Of a stretch of DNA of 6,456 bases, positions 5,246 to 6,456 are shown piece after piece (the stretch's first letter is position 1; the number at the start of each line of letters is the position of its first letter). The notes beneath the pieces were generated by a model. That model saw only the letters and a program-made list of their open reading frames with translations. It made no database searches and was not told the origin of the DNA. Source of the DNA: Candidatus Acidiferrales bacterium (GTDB lineage Bacteria > Acidobacteriota > Terriglobia > Acidoferrales > UBA7541). Location: NCBI GenBank assembly GCA_030043155.1, contig JASHYE010000204.1, forward strand, positions 1 to 6,456. The letters run 5' to 3'. The translations under genes and the position numbers were made by a program.

Positions 5246-6456
5246 TCAGAAGACGCCGGCTTCCTTGAGATCGATGAGTTTGTCGATGGTCAAGTCCTTG
5301 AAGCCGTGGCTGCGAACTTTGTTGATGAAATCGGGCGTAACACCGTTGATGCGGGCGCGAATGTAATCTTCGGCGCTGAGATTCTGAAGGCCAACGCTCT
5401 GCAATGACTTGACGTATTCCGGCGTCACGTCTTGAACACGCATGCTAATCAGCTGGTTGGTGCTGGCATCGACGCCGATGGCCTTCATGTCCTTAACGTA
5501 GTCAGGCGTGAGGCCCTGGACCTTCATGCTGATTAACTCGTGAGCGTCGGCGTTTACGCCCACGGCTTTCATTTCCTTCACGTAATCCGGCGAGAGACCT
5601 TGCACTTTCATGCCAATGAGCTGATTTGCATCGGCGTTGATGCCGATGGATTTCATTTCAGAAATGTACTCGGGCGTTAGGCCTTGCACTTTGAAGCTGA
5701 TGAACTGATTGGCGCTGCCGTCGATTCCTGCGGAGCGCATGCCCTTGATGTATTGCGGTTCGATACCTTGGATTTTCATGCTAATCAGTTCGTTCGGGCT
5801 GGCGTTGAAACCCGCAGCCTTCATGGCGTTGATATATTCCGGAGTGACGCCCTGGATTTTCATACTGATGAGCTGATTCGCGCTCAAATTGAGTCCAGCG
5901 GCTTTCATTTCCTTCACGTAATCCGGCGAGAGGCCCTGAACTTTCATGCTGATGAATTCATTGGCGTCTCCGTCGATTCCGATCGCGCGCATGTCGCGAA
6001 CATATTCGGGCGTGACACCCTGCACGCGCAGAGAAATGAGCTGGTTGATATCGGGATCGAAGCCGGTTGCGCGCATGTCCCTGACGTACTGCGGATCGAT
6101 GCCTTGAACGCGCAGGGAAATGAGTTCGTTGATGCTGGGATGGAGGCCAAGAGCTTTGATTTGCTGGATGTATTCAGGAGCGACGCCCTGGATTTTGAGA
6201 CTGATGAGCTGATCAGCGGTGAGATTGTCGTAGCCTTGAGCTTTCATCCGGTCGACGTAAGAAGAGGAAGATTGGCCTTCCTGTTGCGGTGCGGCTTGGG
6301 CTTGGCTTTGCTGAGATGGCACGGCTTGCGCAGCGACAGACTTCAGAGCTGCCCGAAGGACGTGAGAGGCCATTGTGGTTGTCATGCGCGATGCAGAAGA
6401 GACAGCAAGGTGCGACGGAGCGGCGGCGGACACTGATTCGTGCGTTGGTGCATAGG
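5246..6456 (-). CDS. Tandem 28-aa helical-repeat protein, N-terminus beyond window (possible C-terminus of a BlaR1/M56-type protein)
   Basis: The frame is open to the right edge. The first possible start inside is a GTG at 6433, with no Shine-Dalgarno and no signal peptide after it, so I read this as the C-terminal part of a longer protein. Counting from that GTG (395 residues), 1-40 are Ala/Ser-rich, 40-58 form a Q/S-rich linker, and 63-395 hold eleven full units and one 23-residue partial unit, consensus M-K-A-x-G-x-N-x-x-A-N-Q-L-I-S-M-K-V-Q-G-L-T-P-E-Y-V-K-E. Units are related to those of the next gene, but Gln replaces His in the core. The array probably folds as a helical-hairpin solenoid. 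A fusion to a BlaR1/M56 metallopeptidase is suggested by remembered family architecture only; no HExxH motif or membrane helix lies inside the window. An alternative is a secreted repeat protein whose signal peptide is just outside. It is followed, 100 bp on, by the second repeat gene. Confidence 0.82.
   Translation of the reverse strand, partial: YAPTHESVSAAAPSHLAVSSASRMTTTMASHVLRAALKSVAAQAVPSQQSQAQAAPQQEGQSSSSYVDRMKAQGYDNLTADQLISLKIQGVAPEYIQQIKALGLHPSINELISLRVQGIDPQYVRDMRATGFDPDINQLISLRVQGVTPEYVRDMRAIGIDGDANEFISMKVQGLSPDYVKEMKAAGLNLSANQLISMKIQGVTPEYINAMKAAGFNASPNELISMKIQGIEPQYIKGMRSAGIDGSANQFISFKVQGLTPEYISEMKSIGINADANQLIGMKVQGLSPDYVKEMKAVGVNADAHELISMKVQGLTPDYVKDMKAIGVDASTNQLISMRVQDVTPEYVKSLQSVGLQNLSAEDYIRARINGVTPDFINKVRSHGFKDLTIDKLIDLKEAGVF
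5563..5596 (-). repeat. 34-bp perfect direct repeat, copy 1 (unit 8/9 junction)
   Basis: This stretch encodes L-S-P-D-Y-V-K-E-M-K-A and is identical base for base to 5899-5932. The two copies are 336 bp apart, exactly four 84-bp units. Identity at synonymous positions suggests recent block duplication or gene conversion. Confidence 0.85.
5899..5932 (-). repeat. 34-bp perfect direct repeat, copy 2 (unit 4/5 junction)
   Basis: This is the partner of 5563-5596, at the junction of units 4 and 5. Units 2-5 and 6-9 also pair in order at protein level: PQY in 2 and 6, TPEY in 3 and 7, GLSPDYVKE in 4 and 8. Confidence 0.85.

Larger units (their letters stand above)
5249..6247 (-). repeat. 84-bp tandem coding repeats (eleven units plus a partial twelfth)
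   Basis: Units begin at residues 63, 92, 120, 148, 176, 204, 232, 260, 288, 316, 344 and 373 (counted from the GTG at 6433). The first (63-91) and eleventh (344-372) are 29 residues with an N-L-[TS]-A motif; the nine between are exactly 28. The last unit stops after K-E-A-G-V-F. The core Q-G is kept in most units (Q-D in the tenth, N-G in the eleventh). Confidence 0.94.

Noticed and set aside
5249..6247. CRISPR-like regular spacing
   Set aside because: The 84-bp period is in-frame coding repetition without a short invariant repeat alternating with unique spacers.
5684..6436. 250-aa open frame on the + strand
   Set aside because: It lies wholly antisense to the 28-aa repeat array; the regular coding repeat keeps the opposite strand open by periodicity. 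Its own product has no recognisable fold, and the - strand product has a clean repeating motif.

Overview
The window reads as chromosomal DNA of a moderately GC-rich, free-living Gram-negative-type bacterium. The best lineage guess is an Acidobacteriota-like organism. This rests on three things remembered from the families rather than on any search: signal-transduction genes of this style, secreted proteins built from tandem 'RIHGVSPEF'-type units, and an intergenic palindrome with TGTCATCCCGA / GAGGGATCT edges. The lineage is inference; no rRNA or other marker gene is present.

The left half (1-3107, + strand) is a compact signalling operon. It holds the C-terminal 356 residues of a membrane sensor histidine kinase with a CHASE3-like sensor remnant, then a single-domain response regulator of Rcp1 type 24 bp later, then a REC-HisKA-HATPase-REC hybrid kinase whose ATG overlaps the regulator's stop codon (ATGA). 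None of the three carries a DNA-binding or enzymatic output domain, so the output must lie elsewhere or act by protein-protein contact.

The right half (3195-6456, - strand) is transcribed towards the signalling operon. In transcription order it holds: a gene cut by the right window edge, whose visible part is a Q/S-rich linker followed by eleven and a fraction tandem 28-29-residue units; a 100-bp spacer with a long palindrome; a secreted protein with a signal peptide, a beta-rich domain and eight and a fraction related 29-residue units; and a 236-residue protein of unknown function. The two repeat proteins are clearly paralogous in their repeats. They differ in unit length and in a systematic His/Gln exchange, and both end with a 23-residue partial unit broken at the same point. 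Repeat proteins of this kind are, as I recall them, found with or fused to BlaR1/M56-type membrane peptidases; whether that is so here depends on sequence beyond the right edge.

The two operons converge on an 87-bp gap (3108-3194) with two short inverted repeats and no strong terminator. No RNA gene, insertion sequence, CRISPR array or phage gene was seen. The least explained parts are the paired helical-repeat proteins with their block duplication, the palindrome between them, and the unknown protein at 3195-3905.
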